Part shown: piece after piece, positions 1 through 7,916 of the stretch
Numbering within the stretch: the first letter of the stretch is position 1
How the letters are laid out: each line of letters begins with the position of its first letter
NCBI RefSeq assembly: GCF_000981385.1
Contig: NZ_LATZ01000029.1
Span: 1-36,083, forward strand
DNA: 36,083 bases
Direction: 5' to 3'
DNA from: Bacillus sp. SA1-12
GTDB taxonomy: Bacteria > Bacillota > Bacilli > Bacillales > Bacillaceae
The notes under the pieces: model-generated
What the model was told of the DNA's origin: nothing
The model's input: the letters and a program-made list of their open reading frames with translations, nothing else
Database searches by the model: none
Program-made: the position numbers and the translations under genes

Positions 1-608
1 AGCTTATGAACCTGCTTGGTATTAAGTGCCAAGTTCGTATGAAGAAATATAAGTCCTATCGCGGAAATGTGGGGAAAGTTGCGCCTAACGTTCTGAAGCG
101 GGATTTCAAAGCGGATAAACCTAATCAGAAATGGGTAACGGATGTAACAGAATTTAGTCTTTTCGGACAGAAACTCTATTTATCTCCTATACTTGACTTG
201 TTTAATAGTGAAGTCATCTCGTATACAGTAAAGTTCCGACCTACTTTTGATTTAGTAGGAGACATGCTTGAACAAGCTTTAGAGGTCTTAAATCCAGAGG
301 ATAAATTAATCCTACACTCAGACCAAGGATGGCATTACCAGATGGCTAAGTACCAGAAAACCCTTAAAGCCAAGAATATAACACAAAGCATGTCCCGAAA
401 GGGAAACTGTCTCGATAATGCCGTTATTGAAAACTTCTTTGGCATCCTTAAAACAGAACTCCTCTATCTACAGGAGTTTAAAAGCATTGATCATTTTATA
501 GAAGAATTACACAATTATATATACTACTACAACAATATACGAATGAAGGCAAAGTTAAATGACCTGAGTCCTGTAGAATACAGGTCCCAGGTCCAGCAAG
601 CTGCTTAA
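1..608 (+). CDS. IS3-family (IS150-type) transposase, C-terminal part
   Basis: This is the DDE integrase-type transposase of an IS3-family element, cut by the left window edge; the reading frame stays open to the first bases, so the first ATG at 6 need not be the real start. The visible 200 residues hold the rve catalytic core: Asp in TDVTEF near residue 46, Asp in HSDQGWHY near residue 105, and Glu in NAVIENFFG about 35 residues later, the D-D(35)E pattern of the family. The C-terminal YYNNIRMKAKLNDLSPVEYR stretch is also typical of IS150-group OrfB. The protein cuts and joins element ends during transposition. The N-terminal helix-turn-helix and OrfA lie outside the window, so intactness cannot be judged. 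Confidence 0.93.
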   Translation, partial: LMNLLGIKCQVRMKKYKSYRGNVGKVAPNVLKRDFKADKPNQKWVTDVTEFSLFGQKLYLSPILDLFNSEVISYTVKFRPTFDLVGDMLEQALEVLNPEDKLILHSDQGWHYQMAKYQKTLKAKNITQSMSRKGNCLDNAVIENFFGILKTELLYLQEFKSIDHFIEELHNYIYYYNNIRMKAKLNDLSPVEYRSQVQQAA

Positions 609-615
609 GGTATAT

Positions 616-640
616 TGTCTAACAATTTTGGTTCACTTCA
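616..640. repeat. Right terminal inverted repeat of the IS150-type element
   Basis: Just 3' of the transposase stop. Read on the minus strand it begins TGAAGTGAACCAAAATTG and continues TTAGACA, which resembles the IS150-group terminal consensus (TGTACTGACCCC followed by an A-run and GTTNGACA). It therefore probably marks the right end of the element at about 640. The left repeat and target duplication are outside the window, so this is a match to family pattern and not a paired repeat that can be seen here. Confidence 0.7.
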
Positions 641-730
641 TAGTATTGGCGAGTTTTCTTTGTTATTTAATTCCGAACCTTTTTCAACTAGAACAACCTA
701 TAGTTTGAGTACATTTCTTCACAATTGTCT

Positions 731-916
731 TTAATCCAGATAGATTGCCACTTTAGAGTTGACCACAAACAGGCAAACACCACCTAATCTATGTCCAATG
801 TATTCCTCCACTAGCTCACTGGGAATCATTTTTGGCTTTTGATGAAATGTAGCTTTATATTTTTTGTTGTCCACTCTAGCATTACCCGCCACAACCATTA
901 CTAATGATGATCGATC
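731..916 (-). pseudogene. Truncated YbaK/EbsC-type aminoacyl-tRNA deacylase remnant
   Basis: The minus strand just after the stop of the hydrolase gene encodes about 61 codons with the hallmark C-terminal half of the YbaK/EbsC (prolyl-tRNA editing) fold: VAGNARVDNKKYKATF, then KPKMIPSELVEEYIGH, then LGGVCLFVVNSKVAIYLD and a TAA stop. Family members normally have about 150-160 residues; the N-terminal half is missing because the frame runs straight into the hydrolase 3' end. The usual GGVCPF is GGVCLF here and the protein ends about 10-20 residues early. It has no ribosome site at its left border, so it is most likely a dead fragment. YbaK proteins hydrolyse mischarged aminoacyl-tRNA. Confidence 0.72.
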
Positions 917-1931
917 AGTCTGTACTAAGCTCCAACAAGCGTTTTAGGTTGTCATCAATAAATTTATTATCGACACTGTTGATTCCGCGACCGGCAAAAT
1001 GGCCCCAGATTGACTCGATAGGATTAAAAACAGCATTAGGTAAAAGCTTAGCCTCGTATTCGTTTTCGTCCGCCGTGCAGAAGAGATCCGTGCTCCCTGG
1101 CATGACGCAGGCAAGCGCTTTAATGCTTTTGAGCGCCTCATCGAAATCTTCGTTATAAGCGGGGTCTGCACTAATATCGGCATTTTGGCCAGTCCATAAC
1201 ATAGCCAGGACATTGTGCGGATCCATCTTCATAAAGCTATCTTCCCAGACGCCAGCCACAAAATCTTCCAATGAGTCATATCCCAGTTCACGATAAAGTT
1301 CCTCTCTGTAAAACGCCTGAGATAGTCCCCATCCCGCATAGACACGTCCAACGGCGCGCATGTCTGCAGAAGTCAACTGGTTTAGTTTACATGAATCGAA
1401 GCCAACTGCAGCCATGAGGGTAGCTTTCATTCCGTCCAGGACCACATACGTTTGCGGCCAAGTCTTGGCACCACCACAGAAAGGTGCAATTCGTTCCACC
1501 ATGTCGGGGTAACTTGCCCCCCATTGGAATGCTTGAATGCCTCCCATTGACCATCCAACTATGAGTGCAATCTTTTGAATGCCGAATTTTTCGGTCACCA
1601 GACGATATTGGAATTTAACGTTGTCATAGATGGTTACCTGCGGAAAATTAGCCCGGTCGAATGGAGGAGACGTGTTACTAGGAGACGAAGATAATCCGTT
1701 TCCCAGCAGATTTGGAACGATAATGAAATATTTCTGCGGATCTAGTGCCAAGCCGTTTCCTATCAACCATTCATTCTGAACATGCCGATCTCCAAAAGCA
1801 GTTGGATAGACGATCACATTATCTTTCTTTTCATTCAATTTTCCATATGTCTTATAAGCAAGAAAAGCGTTCGGTAACGTCACTCCTGATTGTAAGGTTA
1901 CGTCACCCAAATCAAAAATCTCATAATCCAT
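915..1931 (-). CDS. Alpha/beta hydrolase, homoserine O-acetyltransferase (MetX)-like
   Basis: This 338-residue alpha/beta-hydrolase protein is similar in layout to MetX homoserine O-acetyltransferases. It has the nucleophile elbow GWSMGG (Ser about 128), a likely acid Asp in MPGSTDLF, and a C-terminal His in IWGHFAGRG. An FIIVPNLLGNG segment near residues 69-79 corresponds to the MetX region usually ending in GG..GS..P. Several Bacillus proteins of this group are annotated only as alpha/beta hydrolases, and the absence of a met cluster makes a methionine role uncertain. The ATG is preceded by GGGAGGA at 8 bp spacing. It is transcribed divergently from the LysR gene across a 140-bp gap, the classical layout for a LysR regulator and its target. 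The YbaK remnant follows directly. Confidence 0.85.
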   Translation of the reverse strand: MDYEIFDLGDVTLQSGVTLPNAFLAYKTYGKLNEKKDNVIVYPTAFGDRHVQNEWLIGNGLALDPQKYFIIVPNLLGNGLSSSPSNTSPPFDRANFPQVTIYDNVKFQYRLVTEKFGIQKIALIVGWSMGGIQAFQWGASYPDMVERIAPFCGGAKTWPQTYVVLDGMKATLMAAVGFDSCKLNQLTSADMRAVGRVYAGWGLSQAFYREELYRELGYDSLEDFVAGVWEDSFMKMDPHNVLAMLWTGQNADISADPAYNEDFDEALKSIKALACVMPGSTDLFCTADENEYEAKLLPNAVFNPIESIWGHFAGRGINSVDNKFIDDNLKRLLELSTD

Positions 1932-2039
1932 TGTATTGTCCTCCCTTCAAAACGAAACACAAACATTTAGAATGTATTTCTTGTTATCAGTATAAAGCTG
2001 TGTTAACCTCAATAAAAGTGAACAAAATTCAATGCAGCA

Positions 2040-2054
2040 TTCAATAATATTGAA
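2040..2054. promoter_or_regulatory. Palindrome TTCAATAATATTGAA, candidate LysR operator
   Basis: A perfect 15-bp palindrome in the divergent hydrolase/LysR spacer, 20 bp upstream of the LysR start. A related half-site (ATTCAATGCAGCATTCAA) lies immediately to its left. LysR-type regulators commonly bind partly symmetric sites in exactly such spacers and repress their own gene from there. No binding data can be inferred beyond position and symmetry. Confidence 0.45.
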
Positions 2055-2074
2055 AGTAAAATGGGGGTAGTATG

Positions 2075-2977
2075 ATGGAATTACGCCAACTGAATACGTT
2101 CCGTATGGTTGCATCTACTTTAAATTTCAGCCGGGCTGCGGAAGTGCTGAACTACGTCCCCTCAAACGTCACGATGCAAATAAAAGCATTGGAGGAAGAG
2201 CTTGGTGTTCGTCTCTTTGACCGCTTGGGCAAGCAACTCGTTCTCACAACTGCGGGTAAACGCTTTTTAACTCATATCCAAAGCGCTCTAGACAAATTGG
2301 ACGAAGCCTGCAGTGTCGTTCATGACAATGAAAATCTAAGCGGCACACTAACGATAAGTGCCAACGAGGTTCTTTGCGCCTATCGGCTACCAGTTGTCTT
2401 CAAGCTATTTCGTTCGCGCTATCCAGGTGTTCGTCTCATCTTCCGCTCTGTTCCAAATCAGGAACTCAAGCAAACGCTTTTTGAGGGAATTGCGGATGTC
2501 GTCTTTATGCTGGACGAAACCATTCTCTCAACGGGGCTTACAGTGGAACCGTTACTGGAAGAAACTTTCCGCTTTTTCGTCGCTCCAGACCACCCTCTCG
2601 CGAAACTCACTGTACTACAGCTGGAAGATTTTCACGGAGAAGTGTTCCTGGTCAATGAAAAAGGTTGTACCTATCGAACCATGTTTGACCGGTCATTTGA
2701 GAAAAAGGGCATTGATGATATTACTTATTTAGAGTTTCAAAGTGCCGAAGCCATTAAACAATGTGCAATTACGGGAATCGGTATTGCCTTTCTTCCGGAA
2801 TTAACAGTGGAAGCCGAAGTTGAACGGGGTGAACTTGTTGCTCTTCCATGGCAAATTCCGGACTTGCACGTATATACACACATGGCATGGCATAAACACA
2901 AGTGGCTTTCACCAATCATATTATCTTTCATAGAAACAGCAAGGGAAGTTATAGCTATAGAGGAGGAGAATAAATAG
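2075..2977 (+). CDS. LysR-family transcriptional regulator
   Basis: About 300 residues. The N-terminal winged helix-turn-helix starts MELRQLNTFRMVASTLNFSR, and NYVPSNVTMQIKALEEELGV covers the recognition helix; the C-terminal LysR substrate-binding fold follows (PDHPLAKLTVLQLEDF, then GIGIAFLPELTVEAEVERG). Length is normal for the family. Two ATGs are adjacent at 2072 and 2075; the second gives the family-typical MELRQL start and better spacing (7 bp) from the GGGGG ribosome site at 2063-2067. It is divergent from the MetX-like hydrolase and probably controls it, with an unknown co-inducer. A rho-independent terminator follows the stop. Confidence 0.93.
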   Translation: MELRQLNTFRMVASTLNFSRAAEVLNYVPSNVTMQIKALEEELGVRLFDRLGKQLVLTTAGKRFLTHIQSALDKLDEACSVVHDNENLSGTLTISANEVLCAYRLPVVFKLFRSRYPGVRLIFRSVPNQELKQTLFEGIADVVFMLDETILSTGLTVEPLLEETFRFFVAPDHPLAKLTVLQLEDFHGEVFLVNEKGCTYRTMFDRSFEKKGIDDITYLEFQSAEAIKQCAITGIGIAFLPELTVEAEVERGELVALPWQIPDLHVYTHMAWHKHKWLSPIILSFIETAREVIAIEEENK

Positions 2978-3016
2978 TAAGGCATCTTGGTGTGATAACT
3001 AAGGTGCCTTACTTTT
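2978..3016 (+). terminator. Rho-independent terminator of the LysR gene
   Basis: Begins directly after the TAG stop. Arms TAAGGCATCTT and AAGGTGCCTTA pair over 11 positions (one G-T), with a 12-nt loop, followed by CTTTTAT. Confidence 0.85.
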
Positions 3017-3203
3017 ATGATCCTCTATAAATAATGAGGAATTTTTTGCAGTTTTATTTAATAGAAGATTCTAACACATTTGCTAAGGTTTCGTGAAAAG
3101 TTTCACTGAACTATACCGCTTCGTTACTTAAATAAGTGTTCCTTTCGATAAAATGGTCAATAATTCCTTGCATTGAGGAGGAATTAAATAATTATTATCG
3201 AAA

Positions 3204-3382
3204 GCATGAGAAAAGTATGAATCTTATAAAAGAATAGAGGGTTTTTCTCCTCATACTTTAAAAGCCTATCGCCTTCAAGCGACACTTCTTATTCGATATT
3301 TTAATGACATAGAGATTGGTACACTTACAACCAATCAATTAAAATGCTACCTATCTGAATCTAGTGAACAATTAAAACCATA
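3204..3382 (+). pseudogene. Decayed tyrosine-recombinase N-terminal (SAM-like) domain
   Basis: One frame between a TGA at about 3201 and a TAG at 3380-3382 reads EKYESYKRIEGFSPHTLKAY, then RLQATLLIRYFNDIEI, GTLTTNQLKCYLSESSE and QLKP. This is the core-binding SAM-like domain of tyrosine recombinases, in which SPHTLKAYR and a following L-x-YL-x-E segment are characteristic. There is no credible start and the catalytic domain is absent; the frame ends 24 bp before the 3' end of the convergent kinase-like gene. It is therefore a relic, probably of an integrase that once belonged to a mobile segment. The rest of 3017-3400 contains no gene I can support. Confidence 0.65.
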
Positions 3383-3405
3383 GGCTGTCCGTGAGAGACC
3401 GTAAG

Positions 3406-3915
3406 TTACTGTCGTTGGCGTTTATTTACTTCGCTTTGACGGACGATCTCGTCAACGACGTGCTCGATCGGTGCGGTGGCGTCGATTATAATTCCGTTTT
3501 TCGGAATGTCTTCTTTCGTTTGGTGCAATCGCGTAATGAGTTCCCGTTCCGTTTTCTTTCCGCCCCACTCATTTTCCGGTCGCTCGTCAAGCCGCCGGTT
3601 CAATGTGTCAAGGTCGACCTGAAGGACAAACACGCCGTCAAATAGAACTATGAATTTCGAAAAGTTCCTAGAACCACCGCAGAAAAATGTTACCGCCTCA
3701 TCCTGGTTGGCTACAAAGGCTTTTACTTTATCTACATGCCAAATGTGGTGCTCGTGTGTGACGCTATCCGTCCGTGTACCAGTTTCCGGATCGCCTTGAT
3801 AAGCCAATTCACGGTCACCATTAATGGCATGGTAGCCGAGCCGCTGCAATTCTTTGCAGACCGTAGTTTTGCCGGTGCCAGAAACGCCTTCAATCAAATA
3901 ATTCCTAATGCCCAT
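3406..3915 (-). CDS. P-loop AAA/nucleoside-kinase-like protein
   Basis: The product is about 169 residues with an N-terminal Walker A motif GVSGTGKTT (residues 10-18), a kinase-like core, DGVFVLQVDLDTLNRRLDER as a lid-type region with conserved Arg residues, and IIIDATAPIEHVVDEI near the end. The shape is that of small nucleotide or metabolite kinases, and Bacillus homologues are usually labelled AAA-family ATPases or nucleoside kinases; the substrate is unknown. I chose the ATG at 3915 because GGAGGG lies 7 bp upstream; upstream in-frame ATGs lack such a site. The coding sequence looks richer in GC (many gcg, tcg, cgg codons) than its AT-rich neighbours, which suggests separate acquisition. 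Confidence 0.75.
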   Translation of the reverse strand: MGIRNYLIEGVSGTGKTTVCKELQRLGYHAINGDRELAYQGDPETGTRTDSVTHEHHIWHVDKVKAFVANQDEAVTFFCGGSRNFSKFIVLFDGVFVLQVDLDTLNRRLDERPENEWGGKKTERELITRLHQTKEDIPKNGIIIDATAPIEHVVDEIVRQSEVNKRQRQ

Positions 3916-4015
3916 GGCTAAACCCTCCATTTCTGTCGCTAAACTGCCCCGTTTGTTAAATAACAATTGCCATTTCCTATATTGTACCATGGAAATCCGT
4001 GTTACCCTTAATTGT

Positions 4016-4792
4016 TTACCAATCTTCAGGAGCTACTTTACTATTAAATTTCCAATATTGCTCACTATCTCTACTAAACCGATTCCAAACACCTTCTTCA
4101 GGAACGTCCCAATTCGTAAAATCTAACACCAAGTTCGTCAATGCTTCTGCATTTGCGATTGAAGGCTCTTTTAGCAGCTTTTCCAACATTTCAATAAAAG
4201 TTTCTGGCTTTTCAGGTGCCGAGGACAATGATTTCATAAACTGTTTTCGATTTGGGTATAAGATTCTATTGTAAGCTAAAATTAATCGACCACAAAAAAA
4301 AGCTATTTTATGAGCAGTTTGTGATAACAAGAAAATATTTTCACTATATTCACCCAACTTTAGATATGCCATATGTACAGGAATTTGACTATAGAATGCT
4401 TTCATTTTCTCTGAACGCTCCCAATCAGGATACACCCCAATATTTTGTACAAGTTTACCTATGGAGGGGTCTCTTGTATATAATACTTTAGCTTTGTGAA
4501 ATGCAAAACGCCATGGCTCAGGAGCACGAACACTTGCAATTTCTAAAAATTCTTTGCTTAACGAAGTTATACTAACTTCAGCAGGGAAATGCCCTCCAAA
4601 ATCACTTGGATTTACCCCTGCTCCATCATCTGCAAATGTCAAATTTGCATCGATGATTAAACAATCTACATCGGAATCCTCTCTTTCTTCTCCTCTCGCG
4701 AGAGACCCTATAAGTATTAGAGCATCATATCTGGTATCCCTTTCCACTGCATCCTTCAGTAATGTGATGGTTTTAGATTGCTCTGGTGTCAT
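4016..4792 (-). CDS. Nucleotidyltransferase-domain protein (aminoglycoside adenylyltransferase-like)
   Basis: 258 residues with the polymerase-beta-type nucleotidyltransferase signature near the N-terminus: GS at 29-30 and D41-x-D43 in GSLARGEEREDSDVD. The remainder is a helical domain of the kind found in kanamycin/aminoglycoside nucleotidyltransferases and uncharacterised relatives. Such enzymes transfer NMP from NTP to a hydroxyl of a small molecule, but the acceptor cannot be deduced. The start ATG follows GAGGAGAG. The gene is probably monocistronic: the terminator at 4900-4932 isolates it from the gene upstream. Together with another nucleotidyltransferase at 9289 it belongs to a group of possible detoxification genes. 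Confidence 0.82.
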   Translation of the reverse strand: MTPEQSKTITLLKDAVERDTRYDALILIGSLARGEEREDSDVDCLIIDANLTFADDGAGVNPSDFGGHFPAEVSITSLSKEFLEIASVRAPEPWRFAFHKAKVLYTRDPSIGKLVQNIGVYPDWERSEKMKAFYSQIPVHMAYLKLGEYSENIFLLSQTAHKIAFFCGRLILAYNRILYPNRKQFMKSLSSAPEKPETFIEMLEKLLKEPSIANAEALTNLVLDFTNWDVPEEGVWNRFSRDSEQYWKFNSKVAPEDW

Positions 4793-4899
4793 AAAATCTC
4801 TCCTCTACTCAGAATTATCTACTTTTCGGACAAAATTTTAATAGATATATATTCTTTATTTTTCTACTAATTCCTTTATTATCCAACCTTCCTTATTCA

Positions 4900-4932
4900 T
4901 GCAACAAGAAAAGGAGTTGCCGAAACAACTCC
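4900..4932 (-). terminator. Terminator of the RraB-like gene
   Basis: Minus-strand hairpin GGAGTTG-tttcgg-CAACTCC followed by TTTTCTTGTTGC, downstream of the RraB-like stop at 4994. Confidence 0.8.
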
Positions 4933-4993
4933 ATTACCTTGAACTCAATCACTTTTTTCAAAAATGTACTGAACTTAAAAGAACATTTATCTA

Positions 4994-5329
4994 TTAATCA
5001 ACCATAACTCCCCATCCATCTGTGTAACCGCCATATGGCTTACTCAATTCATCAAGTCGTTTTTGTATATTAACTATATCTTCGTGAATTAATAACATTT
5101 TGACATAACAAAAACAAGTCCACTCTTCAGTCTCGTCATCTTGTTCTACTTCACAATGAAAGCCTTCCTCACTTAATGCTTTTAAGACAGCTTCGCCACT
5201 CTTTTTATCTGGAACTGAAATAAAAAGATCTACATTTTGCAGCTGTTTAAAATCTACACCTTCTTTATAGAGCATTTTTAATACTTGTCCATCTTCATCT
5301 TTAGGAAATTTTATAGGAAATAGATTCAT
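4994..5329 (-). CDS. RraB-family (ribonuclease activity regulator B) protein
   Basis: A small acidic protein of 111 residues starting MNLFPIKFPKDEDGQ. It matches the RraB domain pattern: a first alpha-beta unit with VDLFISVPDKKSGEAVLKAL, then EEWTCFCYVKMLL, and the C-terminal YGGYTDGWGVMVD motif that is highly characteristic. In Escherichia coli RraB binds RNase E and modulates it; Bacillaceae generally lack RNase E, so the function here is unknown. I place the start at 5329, since AGGAG sits 9 bp upstream; a longer frame reaching 5431 would run through the terminator of the upstream NUDIX gene. It lies between terminators and is probably transcribed alone. Confidence 0.83.
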   Translation of the reverse strand: MNLFPIKFPKDEDGQVLKMLYKEGVDFKQLQNVDLFISVPDKKSGEAVLKALSEEGFHCEVEQDDETEEWTCFCYVKMLLIHEDIVNIQKRLDELSKPYGGYTDGWGVMVD

Positions 5330-5383
5330 GTTAATAGTCTCCTTGGTTTTAATGTAGAAAATACTTTTAAGAAAATAAGAAAA

Positions 5384-5412
5384 AAGCAGATTTTCCGCTG
5401 CTTTTTTACACT
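5384..5412 (-). terminator. Terminator of the first NUDIX gene
   Basis: Minus-strand hairpin AAAAAAGCAG-cggaaaat-CTGCTTTTTTC, 27 bp after the NUDIX stop. It is near-symmetrical, so it could also act on the plus strand. Confidence 0.85.
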
Positions 5413-5438
5413 TTGCAACTTTGAAATACACATATGTA

Positions 5439-5906
5439 TTATCCTATAATCGGTATTTGTTTTTTTGATAATAAATCATTAACCAACATTTTGTGTTCTG
5501 TAAATATATTTTTGGGTAGCTCTTCAAGAGAAAAAAACTTGTTTTGCATCGACTCTTCGTTGCTCTCAACTAATTCACCTTTAAATTGCCTGCAAATGAA
5601 TGAGATTAGAACCAAAGATACTTGGTCTCCATTAGAAAACGTTTTATCATATTCCGGTCCAGAATAGATTCCAAATAACTCAAGCTTACCTAAATGAAGT
5701 CCAGTCTCTTCATACACTTCTCTCCTTGCCGTATCCTGAACGCTTTCCCCTAATTCCATAAACCCTCCTGGAAATCCCCATTGTCCATTATCTGTACGTT
5801 TTTGCATAAGCACTCGATTTTCCTTATCAAATACAAATGCACCTGCCACCACCATAAGAACTTTTTCGTGACCAACCATTGACCTTAAATGTTTTATGTA
5901 ATCCAT
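5439..5906 (-). CDS. NUDIX hydrolase
   Basis: 155 residues with a complete Nudix box at residues 47-70 (GGFMELGES, then REVYEETGL), including the RExxEE metal-binding glutamates. NUDIX enzymes hydrolyse nucleoside diphosphates linked to another moiety. The preceding MVVAGAFVFDKENRVLMQKR segment and the WGFPGGF stretch are typical of the ADP-ribose/8-oxo-dGTP-like branch, but substrate cannot be set from sequence. The ATG is preceded by GGGAGATGAG. The gene has its own terminator at 5384-5412. Confidence 0.92.
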   Translation of the reverse strand: MDYIKHLRSMVGHEKVLMVVAGAFVFDKENRVLMQKRTDNGQWGFPGGFMELGESVQDTARREVYEETGLHLGKLELFGIYSGPEYDKTFSNGDQVSLVLISFICRQFKGELVESNEESMQNKFFSLEELPKNIFTEHKMLVNDLLSKKQIPIIG

Positions 5907-6168
5907 TGGAAATTCTCATCTCCCAATTTATCTATTATGTCTACATATATGTTTTTCTTTGTTCAATTCAAAGACTCATTATAAAACATTCATTTATCTT
6001 CTCAATTCCAATAGAAAATTAATTGGCTACAGATTGTGAACCCTTAACCTTTTTCCATTAAGAAAATATTCCGAAAAGAGATATAAGCAGTACCAACCAA
6101 AAGAATCCCCGTTAGTACCCTCTAACTATATAACTACTAATTGTAGAAAGGTAAAAAAAAGATGATAA
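5907..6168. other. AT-rich intergenic region without a recognised gene
   Basis: About 260 bp between the NUDIX start and the methyltransferase stop. It presumably holds the NUDIX promoter. I saw no convincing ORF, RNA or repeat here. Confidence 0.5.
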
Positions 6169-6873
6169 TCAATTTTTTTGAAATAGAGCAGTCAAAAAGT
6201 CAGGAACACCGAAAATATGATTTGGTTGTTCAATGACTTTCATTTTCCTTATTTCCATTTCCTTGAAATCTCTAAAAATATCCCTAAGTTTTTCCTCCGT
6301 ATAACCTAATCCACCTTGCAGGCTTCGCAATCTATAAACATCCCAATCTGATATTTCTGCTCCCCCAAACTCTCCACCTTGGGCAAAACAGGCAATTGCA
6401 AAGAAACCATTTGGCTTTAAAGCCCTTCTCACTAATTGTATGTAACTCATTCTTCTATGAGGTGCAATATGGTGAAAACAACCTGAATCATATACAATAT
6501 CAAAGGTGCCTTCCTCAATTTGTAAATCAAAGATATTTTCATTGATAAAGTTTACACTGACATTCTTTTCAGCCGCTCGTTCTTTTCCCCATTTTAGTGT
6601 TTCTTGGGATAAATCCACTGCATCAACAGTACAGCCTTTCTCTGCAATATAAATGGCGTTTCGGCCGGGACCGCAACCCAATTCAAGGACTTTCCCCGGC
6701 TTTAAAAGATTTCTGTCAAAGTAACTAACTAAATTTTCATCAGGAACATTTATGAAAAAAGGAACACCCCTTTCACGGTCAGAATAAAACGTATTCCAAA
6801 ATTGAGTTGGTTCTCTTAATAAGGAATCTAACATATCCAATAAATCATCATAGTTATAAATCGTTTCTTTCAT
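6169..6873 (-). CDS. Class I SAM-dependent methyltransferase
   Basis: 234 residues. The Rossmann-type methyltransferase core has motif I VLELGCGPGRNA at residues 62-73, an acidic residue ending strand 2 in VDAVDLS, motif II-like FDIVYDSGCFHHI, and a post-III segment ALKPNGFFAIACF. The N-terminal FWNTFYSDRERGVPFF segment is common in uncharacterised small-molecule methyltransferases of Bacillus, including some annotated as tellurite/thiopurine-resistance-like. It transfers a methyl group from S-adenosylmethionine to an unknown acceptor in the cytosol. AAAGGG lies 6 bp upstream of the ATG. It appears monocistronic. Confidence 0.9.
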   Translation of the reverse strand: MKETIYNYDDLLDMLDSLLREPTQFWNTFYSDRERGVPFFINVPDENLVSYFDRNLLKPGKVLELGCGPGRNAIYIAEKGCTVDAVDLSQETLKWGKERAAEKNVSVNFINENIFDLQIEEGTFDIVYDSGCFHHIAPHRRMSYIQLVRRALKPNGFFAIACFAQGGEFGGAEISDWDVYRLRSLQGGLGYTEEKLRDIFRDFKEMEIRKMKVIEQPNHIFGVPDFLTALFQKN

Positions 6874-7086
6874 AAGATACCCTTTCTTGACAATAGTTTT
6901 TTCCTTTATAAATGTACACTTATTTACTAATACCTTTGTTAAGGGAATATTGTAAATAGATTATTTTACACGAAGCGTTTTAATCTCAAAGAATAGTTTT
7001 AATCAGTAAATTAAATTTTCACATTCTTAACTAGTAATCTATTTGTCAAAAAATATCTGCACCACTCGTACAAATAAGATTCAATG

Positions 7087-7682
7087 CTAGGAGTATCTTC
7101 TTTCTAATAAATCCATCAACCTTTCTTTCACTGACTCCCATTCACTATCAAGAATACTGTAAAAGATATTGTCGTGAATGGTTCCGTCTGCCTTTATTCG
7201 ATGTTTACGAAATGTTCCTTCCTTTGTTGCCCCTATTCTTTCAAGGGCTTTTTTAGAACGTTCGTTTTGTCCGCTTACAGAAAATTGGACACGAATGACG
7301 TTTAATTCTTCAAACAATATCGTAATAATAAAAACTTACATTCTGTGTTTACCCTAGTTTTCCAAACTGTTGGAGAAAGCCAGGTCCAACCGATTTCCAC
7401 ATTTCGATTTGCTGGATCGATATCACCTATACGAGTTGATCCTATTACGCTACCTGTCAGTTTGTCCTGAATTATAAAAGGTATTTGGTTACCCTCCTTT
7501 TTATGGTGGACAGCGATTGTTAGTATTTGTTCTATATCCTCCAAGGTTTTAACCTCTCGCCAGGTATATTTCCATACTTCAGGGCTTTTTAACGCTTCAA
7601 ACAATTTTTCTTTATGCTTCAGCTCTAGAGGAATAAGAGAAATTGAATTTCCTTCTAAAGATATATCTGTATTAATTATCAT
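7087..7682 (-). pseudogene. GNAT acetyltransferase (RimJ/RimL-like) with frameshift
   Basis: Two overlapping minus-strand frames together make one GNAT-family N-acetyltransferase of about 195 residues. The 5' part (7302-7682) starts MIINTDISLEG, carries the acetyl-CoA-site strand VIGSTRIGDIDPANRNVEIG and WLSPTVWKTRVNTECK, then ends LLLRYCLKN. The 3' part (7087-7317) continues FEELNVIRVQFSVSGQNERS and KKALERIGATKEGTF. Family alignment needs ...RYC-FEELN..., so a single T appears lost in the TGTTT run near 7310. Substrates of such enzymes are protein N-termini or small molecules. The product is probably inactive unless frameshifting or a sequencing error explains the break. Start: ATG with GGGAGA upstream. 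Confidence 0.85.
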
Positions 7683-7916
7683 GCAATATTGTCTCCCTGT
7701 ATAAGTAAATTAGTCTTTGTCCCTTTTAATTCTATATGAATAAGGATTATTCCTTTTCGAAAGAAATGCTCCTGAGACTATAAAACAAACCTGACCCTTT
7801 TATGCCGTTTTGAAGCTTTTCTGCTCCTACGTTATGGAATATATTTAAAGAAATTAGAAAATACTTTTACTGAATACAGTAATGATGATCTTATTGGGAG
7901 AGGGAGTTTCTTAGAC
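7683..7916. promoter_or_regulatory. Divergent spacer between GNAT relic and CBO0543 pair
   Basis: 234 bp that must hold the promoters of both divergent units. A GGGAGAGGGAG tract at 7895-7905 serves as ribosome site for the first CBO0543 gene. I could not pick a convincing -35/-10 pair. Confidence 0.35.

Noticed and set aside
3391..3645. Plus-strand ORF opposite the kinase-like gene
   Set aside because: Antisense frame of a gene with clear Walker A and ribosome site.
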